This document shows positions 9,501 through 17,587 of a stretch of DNA of 64,000 nt, piece after piece. The translations under genes were made by a program, and so were the position numbers. The first letter of the stretch is position 1. Every line of letters starts with the position of its first letter. The stretch is from Paenibacillus sp. PK3_47. GTDB taxonomy: Bacteria > Bacillota > Bacilli > Paenibacillales > Paenibacillaceae. The DNA lies in contig NZ_CP026029.1 of assembly GCF_023520895.1 (NCBI RefSeq), positions 5,332,001 to 5,396,000 on the forward strand, written 5' to 3'. The notes under the pieces are model-generated. The model saw nothing but the letters and a program-made list of their open reading frames with translations, made no database searches and was not told the origin of the DNA.

Positions 9501-9666
9501 TGCAGTTGCAGCGGGTTCCGGCCGGAAAGAGACAGGATGTACCGAAATTGAATTTCTCCTGCAGAAGGCCCGGTTTGTGAAACTGGTGCTTTCGGATGGG
9601 GAAGAAGCCCGGCTCTGGACCATCTATGCGCTGAATGTCTGGAACACTTCAACCACAGCATTGTAA
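6511..9666 (+). CDS. GH116-like beta-glycosidase (DUF608) with two C-terminal carbohydrate-binding-like modules
   Basis: A 1051-residue glycosidase. GTPLGGFGAGAVKF near the start is the N-terminal signature of GH116/GBA2-type enzymes. The FAEGEWTCFGTMD segment (about residue 310) and ENSYDAGGDPNPYNASLSAAAYR (about residue 450) correspond to the nucleophile and acid/base regions of that family. A Pro-rich linker (about 755-770) is followed by a CBM6/35-like domain (YMEAESAD, about 789-910) and an F5/8 type C/discoidin-like domain (about 920-1048). No signal peptide is visible, unusual for a protein with such modules. The start is a GTG at 6511 after AAGAGGA; spacing is tight, and TTG 6520 is an alternative. 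Substrate is unproven; a plant cell-wall beta-linked oligosaccharide is expected. Confidence 0.75.
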   Translation: MERLYKTSENSSRAVDGTTGTPLGGFGAGAVKFCAHNGTFAAVTQAPADQNDYVPMGRSGFQFYSCCGGQTETLHIMQAYCSNGRYEDDAVWPEHRVNFGTLGRIKVRMTAFSPLDPKNPGLMSMPYAFYELELENESDDDAAAACAFHVDRPAGPAEYKQGKGFASDKWAVYAASSDPEAVMTCGGDDSLFFSHGEYNVQPLPDELVNKTAVKVNLAPGETKTIRFVLAWYDDTDPERAYYLNLYDNPGDIAALGIENFDRLKANADELVNRMRGSNLPVWLQNQTLNTLANLSNNSMYKKDGRVAFAEGEWTCFGTMDQMWHARQIVNQLVPFFAWQELRYWARTQKDNGQIHHDFNSSGPDKSVLVDWDDKDHRDYREISKWVDLNCGFIISVFETFRATNDREQLDFFWPYIQKAGQRILDQVELYGSPDYAYTFDESENSYDAGGDPNPYNASLSAAAYRIMIVLAGIQGEKFAAEQYQTAYDTVVSSYRARYLKPSLPAGRGCESYFAGQWLALHLKLGEIWSASETDAVLESLDSYYHPYYWGLGNLNGTYNEWTPYLLVHYGGLLLNTGRAAEWAAMQKDAYNRQYNNRNYVFNHPLDILPAAAEPDYAAATVSGDKQYISMPGIWRNYYDIAGFCRDSHTKEIWLKPVILEEMAHEMTEVMVITPEGYGTVSCKESGEGFQNKEITVKFDQYIEVSTIHMADPYGDKVTVAVNGEKVAFTRSGTGYARELLIEWNGRIGSSGISIVTAGDPGSPPPPLPAKPSTGADGIKPSALRSAYRYMEAESADETAGVSLVTPVGGTWYVTDCHNFDYIKLDNVVFEDTGSRTFKARVSSTAADSRIEIVLDSVGGEVIGSCPVPCTGGEGAWVYAACPVTRTSGTHHVILKFYGNTEGNLLNIDKFKFVQDDGRLDRSEWTAAASRNGLNAYAVLDEDAAAGWRASYQADPIHLIIDMQEEQLFNKITLDSDIGDNPGPYRLFVSADGVNYGNAVAAGSGRKETGCTEIEFLLQKARFVKLVLSDGEEARLWTIYALNVWNTSTTAL

Positions 9667-9682
9667 TCGTCTCTGATGAACC

Positions 9683-9720
9683 AACAGTCCTCATCTTATT
9701 TAAGGTGGGGACTGTTTGCA
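9683..9720 (+). terminator. Possible terminator after the GH116 gene
   Basis: AACAGTCC and GGACTGTT arms enclose a long loop, 16 bases past the stop. The T tract is short, so it is weak. Confidence 0.45.
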
Positions 9721-9886
9721 AGTGCTTGTACACGAATGGCGAAAAGTCTTTATACACTGTAATAAACAGAAAAATGTTAAAGAAGTTATATAAAGTATAT
9801 TGTGCGAAACCCCGTTTACTGAGATTATATAGGTTGTCTGAAGATAATCATCCGCCTTAATGAAAGGCTGGACAGGAGGGATGAAG

Positions 9887-12202
9887 TTGAGCAAATATTT
9901 GCTGAAGCTGCTCGCCTATAGTCTTGTGCTGGGCATTCTGCCTACTATAATTATCGGCTTTGCTTCCTACTCGATTGCTTCGGGGGATATGGAGAAGAAG
10001 GTCAAGGAAATGAATATGCAGTGGCTGGATCAGACGCAGATGCGTGTAGAGCAAATATTGAAGACTACTGAAAAATCAGCCACCCAATTTGCCAACTCCT
10101 CCCTGGTTAAGGAAGCGATGAACAGTCCGTTATCTTCATATAACTTTGAGTCCATCCGGCTGCTTACCAAGGAGCTGTATAACCTGCAGTCCAGCGATGC
10201 GATTATTAACCAGGCCTATCTCGTCAGCCTTGAGCAGAATTGGGCGCTCAACCTGAATGTGATGAAGCCGCTGGATCAAATGGAGAACCGCCAGGAATTC
10301 ATTGACAATGCCAAACAGCCAAAAAGTATATTCTGGTATACAGGGCTGTCTGCTGCAAATACGGATCTTTTCTACGAACCTGTGGAAACGATTACATTGG
10401 TGCACAAGATTCCGATCCTGCCGCAGACCGATAAACCGCAGGGTCTTCTCGTCGTAAGTATTATTTTATCGGAGATTCAGGATGTCATGGGGTTATCCTC
10501 CAACGTATCCAGCCGGAACTATATTCTGGACCGCGCGGGTGAAGATATTCTCGCTGCTGAAGCAGACAAGAAACGTTATAAAGAGATTAACAGCGCTGTG
10601 GTACAGCAGTTACAAGCAGATACAGACCAGCCAGCGGGAATATTTAATACCCGGCTTGACGGGAAAGAAGCGGCTGCCATGTACCGTTCCTCAAGCTATA
10701 ACAGCTGGACTTACATATCGGTAGTCGACATCGGGGAGATGAAGAAGGATACCCGCAAAATAGCCGGCTTCACTATTCTGGTCTGTCTGGCCATTGTGCT
10801 GGTTGTCGTCACCCTTGCCTTGTATGGAAGCCGCCGGATGTATCTCCCGATCAGCAATCTGCTTCATGTAGCCAGAACATACGATCATTCGGACGGGGAA
10901 CAGCGGTCACCGCGGAACCGGGATGATCTGGAATACATCAAATCCAGTATCCAATCGCTGGCCGGGTCACGGGACCTGCTGGAGAAGCAGATGCTGGGAC
11001 AGACCAGCCATTTGAAGGAGTATTTCGTATTAAAATTATTTACAGGCCAGATCAGCGAAAACGATTATTTGTTCCGTTCCGAAATATACGGCTTCCCGTC
11101 CGGATGGAAAAGCCTGGGGGTTCTTACCCTTCAGATTGATAATCTGCAGGAAACGCGCTGCCGGGAGGAGGACCGTGAGCTGCTGCTCTATGCGGTCAGC
11201 AATATTGCCCAGGAGGTTCTGCCTCCTTCGCTCCGCTTTCCTCCGATTACACTGAACCAGTCTCAGGTTACGCTGGTGGCTACGGACCAGGATGACAGGG
11301 AAGCGGTCCGGAATATTTTGTACGAAGCCGCAGAGTGTATCAAGATAAACGCGGAAAAGGTTTTGCAGATCAAGGTGAGCATTGGCATCAGTAATCCTTA
11401 TGTACAGCTGACCGATACTGTGATTGCTTACGGGGAAAGCCTGAACGCCTTGAAGGCACGGATCAGCCTGGGGCCGGAGATTATTATTCATTACGGGGAT
11501 CTCGGAAGCCAGGGGGGAAATGAACATTATGAATACTCCCATCTGAAAATGCTGGAGGAAAGGGTGATTTACGCCATCAAGGAAATGCAGCCGGAGAGCG
11601 CTTCTGAGCTGCTGGGGCAGTACCTCGACACGTTGGTCTATAAGGACCGTGCTCTGTATGAACACCAGACGATGCTTCTGCAGCTGGCTTCAGGACTTTT
11701 GCGGATTGCACAGGAGCAGGGGATTCCGGTAAAGCAGGTGCTGGAGGGTGAAAGTGACATGCGGAAAATCTTTCAGCTGCAGACACGGGAGGAGATCATT
11801 CACTGGTTTGAATCCAAGTTGATCCATCCCATCATCAAGCTGCTGTCTGATAATTCCAAGATCCAATATGTAAAAATCGCCGACAGGCTCGTCAATATGA
11901 TTCATGAGCAGTACGATCAGGAGATTACGCTGGAAATGTATTCGAAGATTCTGAATTATCATCCGGTGTACTTAAGCCGCATCTTTAAAAGGGAAATCGG
12001 TGTATCGTTCAGTGATTATTTGACGGATTACCGGATGAAAATGGCCAAAGAGATGCTGGAGAAGACGGATATGAAGATCTCGGAAATCAGCGAGAAAATA
12101 AAGTATAAAAATATCAGTTCTTTTATCCGCAGCTACAAAAAAACGTATCAGATTACACCAGGCCAATACCGGGAAAACATGATGAACGGAGCGGAGAAAT
12201 GA
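9887..12202 (+). CDS. Membrane-bound AraC family sensor-regulator (one-component)
   Basis: A 771-residue protein that joins sensing and DNA binding. A first membrane segment (about residues 5-28, LAYSLVLGILPTIIIGFA) and a second (about 293-318, ILVCLAIVLVVVTLALYG) enclose a ~265-residue extracellular domain. The cytoplasmic part ends in an AraC helix-turn-helix pair (about 670-765; LEMYSKILNYHPVYLSRIFKREIGVSFSDY). Such proteins sit beside LplB/YtcP-type importers and replace the histidine kinase/response regulator pair. AGGAGG at 9874 best fits a TTG start at 9887; ATGs at 9860 and 9881 are in frame but badly spaced. It overlaps the next gene by 4 bases. It likely senses extracellular oligogalacturonides through, or with, the lipoprotein. 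Confidence 0.88.
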   Translation: MSKYLLKLLAYSLVLGILPTIIIGFASYSIASGDMEKKVKEMNMQWLDQTQMRVEQILKTTEKSATQFANSSLVKEAMNSPLSSYNFESIRLLTKELYNLQSSDAIINQAYLVSLEQNWALNLNVMKPLDQMENRQEFIDNAKQPKSIFWYTGLSAANTDLFYEPVETITLVHKIPILPQTDKPQGLLVVSIILSEIQDVMGLSSNVSSRNYILDRAGEDILAAEADKKRYKEINSAVVQQLQADTDQPAGIFNTRLDGKEAAAMYRSSSYNSWTYISVVDIGEMKKDTRKIAGFTILVCLAIVLVVVTLALYGSRRMYLPISNLLHVARTYDHSDGEQRSPRNRDDLEYIKSSIQSLAGSRDLLEKQMLGQTSHLKEYFVLKLFTGQISENDYLFRSEIYGFPSGWKSLGVLTLQIDNLQETRCREEDRELLLYAVSNIAQEVLPPSLRFPPITLNQSQVTLVATDQDDREAVRNILYEAAECIKINAEKVLQIKVSIGISNPYVQLTDTVIAYGESLNALKARISLGPEIIIHYGDLGSQGGNEHYEYSHLKMLEERVIYAIKEMQPESASELLGQYLDTLVYKDRALYEHQTMLLQLASGLLRIAQEQGIPVKQVLEGESDMRKIFQLQTREEIIHWFESKLIHPIIKLLSDNSKIQYVKIADRLVNMIHEQYDQEITLEMYSKILNYHPVYLSRIFKREIGVSFSDYLTDYRMKMAKEMLEKTDMKISEISEKIKYKNISSFIRSYKKTYQITPGQYRENMMNGAEK

Positions 12203-13692
12203 AGATTACTATCTTACGAGTCTTATGCTGCCTGATGTTGGCTGCTGTGCCGGCAGGCTGTGGGCCCATGGGCGGAAGCGGGGGGAAATCCCTGCCTTCT
12301 TCCGCCTTCAACCTGTCCATCGGAGCCACGCTGATCGGTGAGCTGCCTCCTAATAATAATGAAGTCGAGCAGGCCATCGAGGCTTACACGCAGACGAATC
12401 TGCAGATTGAATGGATTCCGATGTCCGCCTATGATGATAAGCTGAGGCTGATGATTGCCGCGGGGGAACTTCCCAAGCTTGTGAAGCTGGGATATTCGCC
12501 CGATTATATCGCTACTATAAAAGCAGGCCAATTCTGGGAGCTGGGCCCTCTGCTGAAGGATTATGCCCATTTATCGGCGCTGGATAACCAGTATTATCAC
12601 AATATCTCCGTGGAAGGGCGGATCTATGGGGTGCCCATTATCCGTGATCTCGGACGTGCGACAATTCAATACCGCAAAGACTGGTTTGACCGGCTGGGGC
12701 TTGAGGTACCGGTAACGCTGGAGGATTGGTACACTGTCGTGCGCGCAATGACCCTGGAGGACCCGGATGGTAACGGAAAGCACGACACCTATGGGATGGT
12801 CTTGGATAAAAGATACAATACGGATGTCAGTTCTATACTGACCCGGATTTCCGTATCCCAGGGAGGGCCGAACAAGTGGCTGGAGGAGGAGGGGCGCTTC
12901 ACGCCTGAATTTCTTACAGAGCCTTTTTTGGACACCTTGAAATTATTCAGAAGGCTGTACCGGGAAAAGCTGATTAATTCCGATTTTGTAGTTGTCGATA
13001 CGAATGAAACGACCAAAATCTATGATTCAGGCCGTGCCGGCATCCAGATTTCCGGAGGCAACGCCCAAAGCTGGATGGACAAGTTGACGAAGACGGTGCC
13101 GGAGGCGGAAGTTGATGTGGCTTTTCTTACCGGTCCGGAAGGCAACCGTCTGCCGGGTGAACCGGGAAATGCCGGCTTCTTTGCGATCCCCAAGGATTCT
13201 GTCAAAACATTGGAGGAAGTCAGGCAGATACTGGATTTTCTCGATAAGCTGTTTGATCCTCCCATGCAGACAGTGATCAGCAAAGGCATTGAAAGCAGGC
13301 ATTGGGCTGATAAAGGGGAGTATGCAGAAATTCTGGACAGGACGCTGGATCTGAAGGAAGTGAAGCCTTACCGGGATTTGTTTCCTTATCTTGTGTACGA
13401 CCAGAGTTCGGTTAAACCGAGTCTGCAGCCCGAGCTCTACCTGAGGACCCAGCAGCTCGGCAGGCAGAACAGGGAATACATCGTTGAGAATCCGGCGCTG
13501 ACCCTGGAATCCGATACCTACAGGGAAAAAGGCAAGGAGCTGGAGCTGATCATTCTTGACGCAGAAACCAAATTTATAATGGGCATGATTGATGAAGAAG
13601 GCTGGCAGGCAGAGCTGGCCAGGTGGCAGGAAGCAGGCGGCACCCGGATGTGCCGGGAATATGAACTGGCTTACAGCAGGACTGTAAGATAG
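12199..13692 (+). CDS. Extracellular solute-binding lipoprotein (first of two paralogues)
   Basis: A 497-residue family 1 substrate-binding protein of the LplA type. The N-terminus is a lipoprotein signal ending in VPAGC (Cys about residue 21). The body has the usual two-lobe features and a DPDGNGKHDTYG segment (about 192-203), typical of large Paenibacillus oligosaccharide binders and possibly calcium-binding. It is closely related to the lipoprotein at 15918 (shared QYRKDWFD, DTYG, QGGPNKW, GGNAQ, YIMG/FIMG). ATG overlaps the regulator stop, implying translational coupling. A very strong terminator follows, so this copy is made with the sensor rather than the permeases; it could serve as a co-sensor. 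I infer pectin-derived ligands from context only. Confidence 0.9.
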   Translation: MKITILRVLCCLMLAAVPAGCGPMGGSGGKSLPSSAFNLSIGATLIGELPPNNNEVEQAIEAYTQTNLQIEWIPMSAYDDKLRLMIAAGELPKLVKLGYSPDYIATIKAGQFWELGPLLKDYAHLSALDNQYYHNISVEGRIYGVPIIRDLGRATIQYRKDWFDRLGLEVPVTLEDWYTVVRAMTLEDPDGNGKHDTYGMVLDKRYNTDVSSILTRISVSQGGPNKWLEEEGRFTPEFLTEPFLDTLKLFRRLYREKLINSDFVVVDTNETTKIYDSGRAGIQISGGNAQSWMDKLTKTVPEAEVDVAFLTGPEGNRLPGEPGNAGFFAIPKDSVKTLEEVRQILDFLDKLFDPPMQTVISKGIESRHWADKGEYAEILDRTLDLKEVKPYRDLFPYLVYDQSSVKPSLQPELYLRTQQLGRQNREYIVENPALTLESDTYREKGKELELIILDAETKFIMGMIDEEGWQAELARWQEAGGTRMCREYELAYSRTVR

Positions 13693-13734
13693 CAGGCGGA
13701 CAGAGATCCTCGGATCTCATCCGCCTGCTTTTTT
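13691..13734 (+). terminator. Strong terminator separating sensor/lipoprotein from permeases
   Basis: The 10-bp arms AGCAGGCGGA and TCCGCCTGCT enclose an inner GAGATCC/GGATCTC hairpin and are followed by TTTTT. The first arm begins within the TAG stop codon. Confidence 0.92.
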
Positions 13735-13937
13735 GCCGTGCAGAGCCTCCGCTTCAAAGGTTGTATAAAGTGAACTGCATGGATATATGAGGGTTATTGC
13801 AGGCCGGAAAACCTGCGGGGAAGCCCTATTGGCAGCAGGAGAGGTGAACAGGTTAGCTCAGCCTTATAGCCGGTCATAACCGGATGAAATAGTATTGGAC
13901 CCAGATAGCAAACAAAGAAATCAAGGAGGTTACAGAG

Positions 13938-14903
13938 TTGAAGCAGAACGTAACAACTTCTTCAGGAGTACCCGGCATCAGGGCCCCAAGGGGCAGGATG
14001 GGTACCCTGCTGCGGGATATCACCCGGGATAAGTGGTTATATCTGATGCTGCTGCCTGGTGTCATCTATTTTATTATCTTCAAATACGTGCCTATGTACG
14101 GGGTATCCATGGCTTTCATGGACTATAAGCCCTATACCGGTTTTCTGAACAGCCCATGGGTCGGCTTTAAGCACTTTGAACGGTTTTTCTCGGAGCCGCA
14201 GTTTGGCATGCTGTTCCGCAATACAGTGATCTTAGCCATTTATAATCTGGTCTTCTTTTTCCCGATGCCGATCATTCTGTCGCTGATGTTAAATGAGGTG
14301 CGGCGCGCCAGATTCAAAAATTTCATTCAAACGTTAATCTACATTCCCCATTTTGTCTCCTGGGTGGTCGTTGTCGGGATCTTTTACATTCTGCTGACTA
14401 CGGAAAACGGAGTGCTGAATGAGCTGCTGTATCAGATTACCGGCAAAAAAATCGCTTTCCTGCTTGAAGCGGAATGGTTCCGGACGATGATCATTACCCA
14501 GTCAATCTGGAAGGAAATCGGATGGGGAACGGTGATTTTCCTTGCTGCTCTGGCCGGTGTGGATCTGCAGCAGTATGAAGCAGCGAGAATTGACGGGGCC
14601 AACCGCTGGCGCCAGCTATGGCATATTACGCTTCCGGCAATCCGCAGTACGATTATTATTCTGTTTATTCTCCGTTTGGGGAGCTTCCTGGATTCGGGCT
14701 TTGAGCACATCTTCCTAATGATTACTCCGACCAACCGCGAGGTGGGCGAAGTATTCGATACCTACGTGTATACCAAAGGGATGACTCAGGCCCAGTACAG
14801 CTATAGCGCCGCGGTCGGCCTGTTCAAATCGGCAGTCGGTCTGGTATTGGTGCTGGGGTCCAACTGGCTGGCCAAGAAGTTCGGAGAAGAGGGTGTCTAC
14901 TGA
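13938..14903 (+). CDS. ABC sugar transporter permease, LplB type
   Basis: A 321-residue inner-membrane permease with six predicted helices. The EAA loop, EAARIDGANRWRQLWHITLPAI (about residues 213-234), is the docking site for the ATPase in binding-protein-dependent importers. The sequence resembles LplB/polysaccharide permeases of Bacillus and Paenibacillus. It starts at TTG 13938 after AAGGAGG, preceded by a 245-base gap that holds the terminator above and presumably its own promoter. It is followed by the partner permease and a lipoprotein. No ATPase gene is present; these systems usually share a general MsmX-like ATPase encoded elsewhere. Confidence 0.93.
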   Translation: MKQNVTTSSGVPGIRAPRGRMGTLLRDITRDKWLYLMLLPGVIYFIIFKYVPMYGVSMAFMDYKPYTGFLNSPWVGFKHFERFFSEPQFGMLFRNTVILAIYNLVFFFPMPIILSLMLNEVRRARFKNFIQTLIYIPHFVSWVVVVGIFYILLTTENGVLNELLYQITGKKIAFLLEAEWFRTMIITQSIWKEIGWGTVIFLAALAGVDLQQYEAARIDGANRWRQLWHITLPAIRSTIIILFILRLGSFLDSGFEHIFLMITPTNREVGEVFDTYVYTKGMTQAQYSYSAAVGLFKSAVGLVLVLGSNWLAKKFGEEGVY

Positions 14904-14940
14904 TGCCGCTTCATAAACAGGAACGGAGGAGGTTTTAATT

Positions 14941-15813
14941 ATGCATCAAGACAAAACCATGGGGAACCGGATTTTCGATGTGATCAATTATACGCTGTTA
15001 ATCCTGATCGCACTGGTCTGTGTGTTGCCATTTGTATATGTGTTAGCGGTTTCATTTACGAGCCCGGCGGAGGTGGCCAAGGGCGGACTGATTCTGTGGC
15101 CGAAGGAATGGTCCCTGGCCTCATACCGCTATATTTTCTCAACGGATACGCTGTTCCGGAGCATGCTCGTCTCCATCTACATCACGGTAGTGGGCACCTT
15201 CATCAATCTGCTGTTTACCTCGCTTATGGCTTACCCGCTGGCCAAATCCACACTCAGAGGCCGCCAGTTTATACTGCTTGCCGTATTGTTCACAATGCTG
15301 TTCGGCGGAGGCATGATCCCTACATATTTTGTAGTCAAAGCCATGGGGCTGACGAACAGCTTATGGTCCTTGATGATCCCGAACGCCATCAGCGCCTTCA
15401 ACCTGATCGTGCTTAAAAATTTCTTTCAGCAAATTCCCGACGGGCTGGAGGATTCGGCCCGGATAGACGGCTGTAACGATGTAGGTGTGCTGTTCAGAAT
15501 TGTGCTTCCGCTGTCCATGCCGGCTATGGCTACCTTTGGTTTGTTCTATGCCGTCGGGCATTGGAACCAGTTCTTCAGCGCCATTCTGTATATCAACGAC
15601 AGCACGCTGTATCCGATTCAGGTTCTGCTCCGGCAGATCGTCATCTTATCCCAGGGCAGCATCGGTGACACTTCCATTGATAACACGGAAATTCAGCCAT
15701 TGACGATCCGGATGGCAGTCATTGTATTTGCCACGGTCCCCATTCTGCTGGTCTATCCGTTCCTCCAGAAGCATTTTGCCAAAGGGGTAATGCTCGGATC
15801 AGTCAAAGGCTGA
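14941..15813 (+). CDS. ABC sugar transporter permease, YtcP/LplC type
   Basis: A 290-residue permease with six hydrophobic helices and the EAA-type loop EDSARIDGCNDVGVLFRIVLPLSMPA (about residues 168-193). It pairs with the LplB-type permease 37 bases upstream to form the transmembrane channel. ATG 14941 follows GGAGGAGG. The C-terminus KHFAKGVMLGSVKG is the usual ending for this family. The cargo is inferred to be oligogalacturonides or related sugars because the next genes are pectinases. Confidence 0.93.
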   Translation: MHQDKTMGNRIFDVINYTLLILIALVCVLPFVYVLAVSFTSPAEVAKGGLILWPKEWSLASYRYIFSTDTLFRSMLVSIYITVVGTFINLLFTSLMAYPLAKSTLRGRQFILLAVLFTMLFGGGMIPTYFVVKAMGLTNSLWSLMIPNAISAFNLIVLKNFFQQIPDGLEDSARIDGCNDVGVLFRIVLPLSMPAMATFGLFYAVGHWNQFFSAILYINDSTLYPIQVLLRQIVILSQGSIGDTSIDNTEIQPLTIRMAVIVFATVPILLVYPFLQKHFAKGVMLGSVKG

Positions 15814-15917
15814 CCGTGATTTAAATTAAGCTTGCAGGCTATGAATGTCCATATGTCCTGGTTGCAAGGGGATATGGGCTTACCATAGAAATTTCTACAA
15901 CCGGAGGGGTTAGGTCA

Positions 15918-17459
15918 ATGAAGAAAAGAATGGCGTTACTAATGGGGGGCACATTACTGGCCACAGCTGTATTGTCGGCATGCGGTTCCGGAAATGAGCA
16001 GAATGCGGCAAACGGCAATACGAGTCCGGCCAACAGCAGTACGAACGCACCTGCAGAGGATCATTCTCCGCTGGAGCTTTCGATTGCTGTACACCAGGCT
16101 GCTGAAGTACCGGCTAAAGGGAATGCCATGGAACAGGCGATTGAAAAGTATACAAACACTAAGCTGAACTTCCAGTGGATTCCGACTTCAGGCTATGACG
16201 AGAAAATTAACGTCATGCTTGCTTCAGGAGAGCTTCCCAAGGTGATCAAGATCAGCTATGTTCCTACCATCGTTGCTGCGATGCAGTCGGATGTCTTCTG
16301 GGAGATCGGACCTTATCTGCAGGACTACAAGAATCTTGCGGCTCAGCCTGAAACCTATTATGACAATATTAAAGTAGAAGGAAAGCTGTACGGACTGCCG
16401 GTCTTCCGGAGTGTGGGCCGGGCGGTCCTCCAATACCGCAAGGATTGGTTCGATGAATCGGGCCTGCAGGTGCCGAAAACGCTGGATGACTGGTACAACG
16501 TTCTAAAAGCCGTGGCGGAAAATGACCCGGATAAGAACGGAAAGAAAGATACTTACGGACTCATGCTGGACAAAGGCTATAATCAGAATGTCTCCTCGAC
16601 CTTAACCAGACTTTCGGTTATGCAAGGCGGTCCTAATAAGTGGGAAGTGGATGAACAGGGGAACTTCACCCCGGAGTTCATGACCGAAGAGTTTAACGAT
16701 ACCTTGAATCTGTTCAGACGGCTGTATGCCGAGAAGCTGATTAACCAGGATTTTGCTGTAACCGATTCCCAAACCGTGGATAAAGCTTATGAAGCCGGCC
16801 GGGTAGCCCTGCGGATCTCCGGAGGCAACGCCCAGACCATGCAGTCGAATCTCGAAAAGGTCGTACCGACGGCAGTTATGGATGCGGTTGCCCTCGAAGG
16901 TCCCGGCGGAATCCGGGTTCCTGCGGAGAGCGGCAATGCCGGGATTCTGGCCATTCCAAAGTCCTCCGTAAAAAGCGAAGCGGAAATGAAAAGAATTATG
17001 ACGTTCTTTGATCAGCTGCTCGACAAAGAGATGGTCAATCTGATCAATAAAGGCATCGAGGGTACCCATTATTCAGTAGAAGGGGATTATACCATTCCGC
17101 TGGATAAGGATGCCGATGCCAAAGAAGTGAAGCCTTACCGGGACACATTGCTCCAACGTGGAGAAACGTACAATATGGATAAGCCGATGAAGCAGACGGA
17201 GCTGTTCGTGAAGAACAATAAAGTGGTAGCAGAGAACGAAAAATATGCGGTGACTAATCCGGCCCTTACCCTGATATCCAATACCTTTACAGAGCGCGGC
17301 AGCGAGCTGGAGCAGATGATTACGGACGCGGAAACCAAATATATTATGGGCAAAATTGATGAAGCAGGCTGGAACGCGGAGGTTGAGAAATGGAAGGAAG
17401 CCGGCGGCAGCAGCCTGATGGAAGAGTACAAGGAAGCCTATCTGAAAACCAAACAATAA
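15918..17459 (+). CDS. Extracellular solute-binding lipoprotein (second paralogue)
   Basis: A 513-residue binding protein with a clear lipobox, LSAC (Cys about residue 22), and a low-complexity Asn/Ser/Ala tether. It matches the lipoprotein at 12199 along its whole length, including QYRKDWFD, DPDKNGKKDTYG, GGPNKW and the C-terminal KYIMGKIDEAGW. It is the binding protein of the permease pair just upstream (gap 104 bases). The GGAGGGG ribosome site precedes ATG 15918. A small CCATAT/ATATGG hairpin in the gap (about 15849-15877) could stabilise the mRNA for higher lipoprotein output. A terminator follows, so the pectinase genes are a separate transcript. Confidence 0.92.
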   Translation: MKKRMALLMGGTLLATAVLSACGSGNEQNAANGNTSPANSSTNAPAEDHSPLELSIAVHQAAEVPAKGNAMEQAIEKYTNTKLNFQWIPTSGYDEKINVMLASGELPKVIKISYVPTIVAAMQSDVFWEIGPYLQDYKNLAAQPETYYDNIKVEGKLYGLPVFRSVGRAVLQYRKDWFDESGLQVPKTLDDWYNVLKAVAENDPDKNGKKDTYGLMLDKGYNQNVSSTLTRLSVMQGGPNKWEVDEQGNFTPEFMTEEFNDTLNLFRRLYAEKLINQDFAVTDSQTVDKAYEAGRVALRISGGNAQTMQSNLEKVVPTAVMDAVALEGPGGIRVPAESGNAGILAIPKSSVKSEAEMKRIMTFFDQLLDKEMVNLINKGIEGTHYSVEGDYTIPLDKDADAKEVKPYRDTLLQRGETYNMDKPMKQTELFVKNNKVVAENEKYAVTNPALTLISNTFTERGSELEQMITDAETKYIMGKIDEAGWNAEVEKWKEAGGSSLMEEYKEAYLKTKQ

Positions 17460-17476
17460 AGAATAGAAGGTAACCC

Positions 17477-17522
17477 TAAAACCGTCTTATGCACCTGGAA
17501 AGGAAGATAAGGCGGTTTTTAG
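17477..17522 (+). terminator. Terminator after the importer operon
   Basis: AAAACCG-T-CTTAT pairs with ATAAG-G-CGGTTTT around a ~16-nt loop and is followed by a T run. Confidence 0.8.
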
Positions 17523-17531
17523 AACAGTCTT

Positions 17532-17545
17532 TGAAAGCGCTTATA
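17532..17545 (+). promoter_or_regulatory. cre-like catabolite repression site
   Basis: TGAAAGCGCTTATA matches the CcpA operator consensus TGWAANCGNTNWCA at all but one position. It lies 42 bases upstream of the pectinesterase start, just after the importer terminator. CcpA would be expected to repress the surface pectinases when preferred sugars are present. No CcpA gene is in the window. Confidence 0.65.
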
Positions 17546-17587
17546 CCGGAAAGGGGATTTACCATATCAGTTAAGAGGAGGACATCC

